25,021 bases of DNA from Bacteriovoracaceae bacterium (GTDB taxonomy: Bacteria > Bdellovibrionota > Bacteriovoracia > Bacteriovoracales > Bacteriovoracaceae): positions 1 through 25,021 of the forward strand of contig CANETG010000009.1 of NCBI GenBank assembly GCA_947440875.1. Direction: 5' to 3'. Below the pieces are notes generated by a model, which saw only the letters and a program-made list of their open reading frames with translations, was not told the origin of the DNA and made no database searches. Position numbers and translations under genes: made by a program. Position 1 is the first letter of the stretch, and the number at the start of each line of letters is the position of its first letter. Below, piece by piece: positions 24,633 to 25,021 of this stretch.

Positions 24633-24648
24633 TATGATAAAAAGTCAA
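24619..24648 (-). promoter_or_regulatory. Sigma-70-like promoter of the toxin-antitoxin operon
   Basis: On the minus strand TTGACT (24648-24643) is followed after 18 bp by TACACT (24624-24619). Transcription would start near 24612, about 22 bases before the antitoxin ATG and just ahead of its Shine-Dalgarno. Confidence 0.62.
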
Positions 24649-24708
24649 TTTCGAAGTAAAAGCAGTATGTTACATCGTTTCATGACTTTTCTTCAAGGCA
24701 GGAAGTTG

Positions 24709-24736
24709 CGAAGTCCACCACTCGGGTGCGCCATTT
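24709..24736 (+). other. tRNA 3'-end-like fragment
   Basis: The stretch ending CGGGTGCGCCA resembles the tail of a tRNA gene: a possible T-stem strand, a seven-base acceptor strand CGGGTGC, discriminator G and CCA. No matching 5' part is present upstream, so it is not a working tRNA. The last nine bases, GCGCCATTT, are shared with the end of the tRNA-Arg gene at 22831-22839. It may be a remnant of an integration event at a tRNA, or chance. Confidence 0.3.
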
Positions 24737-24768
24737 TGTTTAGTTTCATTCTGAGGTAATCTTATCCC

Positions 24769-24934
24769 ATGGAAAAAGAAACTCTCGCCTCAACTCAATC
24801 TTATTGAACGCAACCTTGAGCTCTCTGTCGATGAACGGATTAATCAACTTCAAAGTGCCGTCGACCTGATTGAAGAAATGAGAAGCTCTTTAAAAGAAAT
24901 AAATGAAGACCGATTTCAAAACATTATTAAGTAA
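24769..24934 (+). pseudogene. Small gene broken by one extra base in an A-run
   Basis: An ATG at 24769, with GAGG 12 bases upstream, opens a frame that stops after 12 codons. One base fewer in the A5 run at 24773-24777 would give MEKKLSPQLNLIERNLELS continuing through VDERINQLQSAVDLIEEMR to NIIK and a TAA at 24932-24934, a 54-residue helical, charged protein with coding-like composition. The downstream frame has no start codon of its own before an internal ATG late in the ORF. It resembles small helical proteins found upstream of nucleotidyltransferase or toxin-like genes, but that is only an impression. The 87 bases from 24935 to the window end hold no recognised feature. Confidence 0.45.
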
Positions 24935-25021
24935 GCTTTCGAAACTGCCCCATTTGAATGGTGTTGGGTCAATGATTAGTCCCAAGAGGTTTGAAATCTT
25001 ATCTTAGAGTTAGATTGAAAA

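Noticed and set aside
24559..24759. Plus-strand 66-codon frame upstream of the broken small gene
   Set aside because: It overlaps the antitoxin start, its promoter and operator, and the tRNA-like fragment, and its translation shows no family features.

Overview
The window reads as a chromosomal segment of a Gram-negative, flagellated bacterium. It encodes outer-membrane-type proteins, lipoproteins, a periplasmic DsbD-type thiol reductase and a MotA/MotB stator pair. Base composition looks near 50% GC over most of the window and clearly more AT-rich to the right of the tRNA gene. The gene types, especially the giant cysteine-paired Ig-repeat surface protein and the many secreted proteins of no known family, suggest Bdellovibrionota or a related deltaproteobacterial lineage. 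That placement is inference, because no taxonomic marker such as rRNA is present.

Left region (1-9997): one giant open reading frame that enters from beyond the left edge. It carries 28 visible copies of a 92-residue Ig-like repeat, each with the same cysteine pair and tryptophan. A different Ig-like domain, a choice-of-anchor/ASH-like domain, two related cysteine-containing modules, a DUF2341-like domain and a C-terminal LamG/concanavalin-like lectin domain follow. This looks like a surface adhesin or very long exported fibre. It ends 2 bp from a convergent outer-membrane beta-barrel gene.

Middle region (10000-21600): mostly housekeeping and envelope genes. On the minus strand an unrecognised 706-residue secreted protein is coupled by a TTGA overlap to a Sua5-type threonylcarbamoyl-AMP synthase. 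On the plus strand a DUF493/YbeD-like gene precedes gpsA. On the minus strand lie a small Cys-rich exported protein, motB and motA, and a three-domain DsbD/ScsB-type reductase. Divergent from dsbD, with only 25 bp between the starts, is a BtuF-like binding protein followed by an exported protein with an alpha-crystallin-like (small heat-shock) segment. Next come a 48-residue lipoprotein and a candidate 59-residue membrane protein on the opposite strand, closed by a clear intrinsic terminator.

Right region (21671-25021): rsgA (ribosome-assembly GTPase) is divergent from tRNA-Arg(UCU), with overlapping promoter-like elements inside a 10-bp inverted repeat. A strong bidirectional terminator follows the tRNA. 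Beyond it is an AT-rich accessory segment with a lipoprotein, a secreted HExxH metallopeptidase-like gene apparently split by a frameshift, and a RelE/ParE-type toxin with its ribbon-helix-helix-like antitoxin. The toxin-antitoxin pair has a recognisable promoter and palindromic operator. A tRNA-3'-end-like fragment and a second small gene broken in an A-run follow. The decay, the toxin-antitoxin pair and the position beside a tRNA fit an old integration or gene-turnover site, although no integrase is visible.
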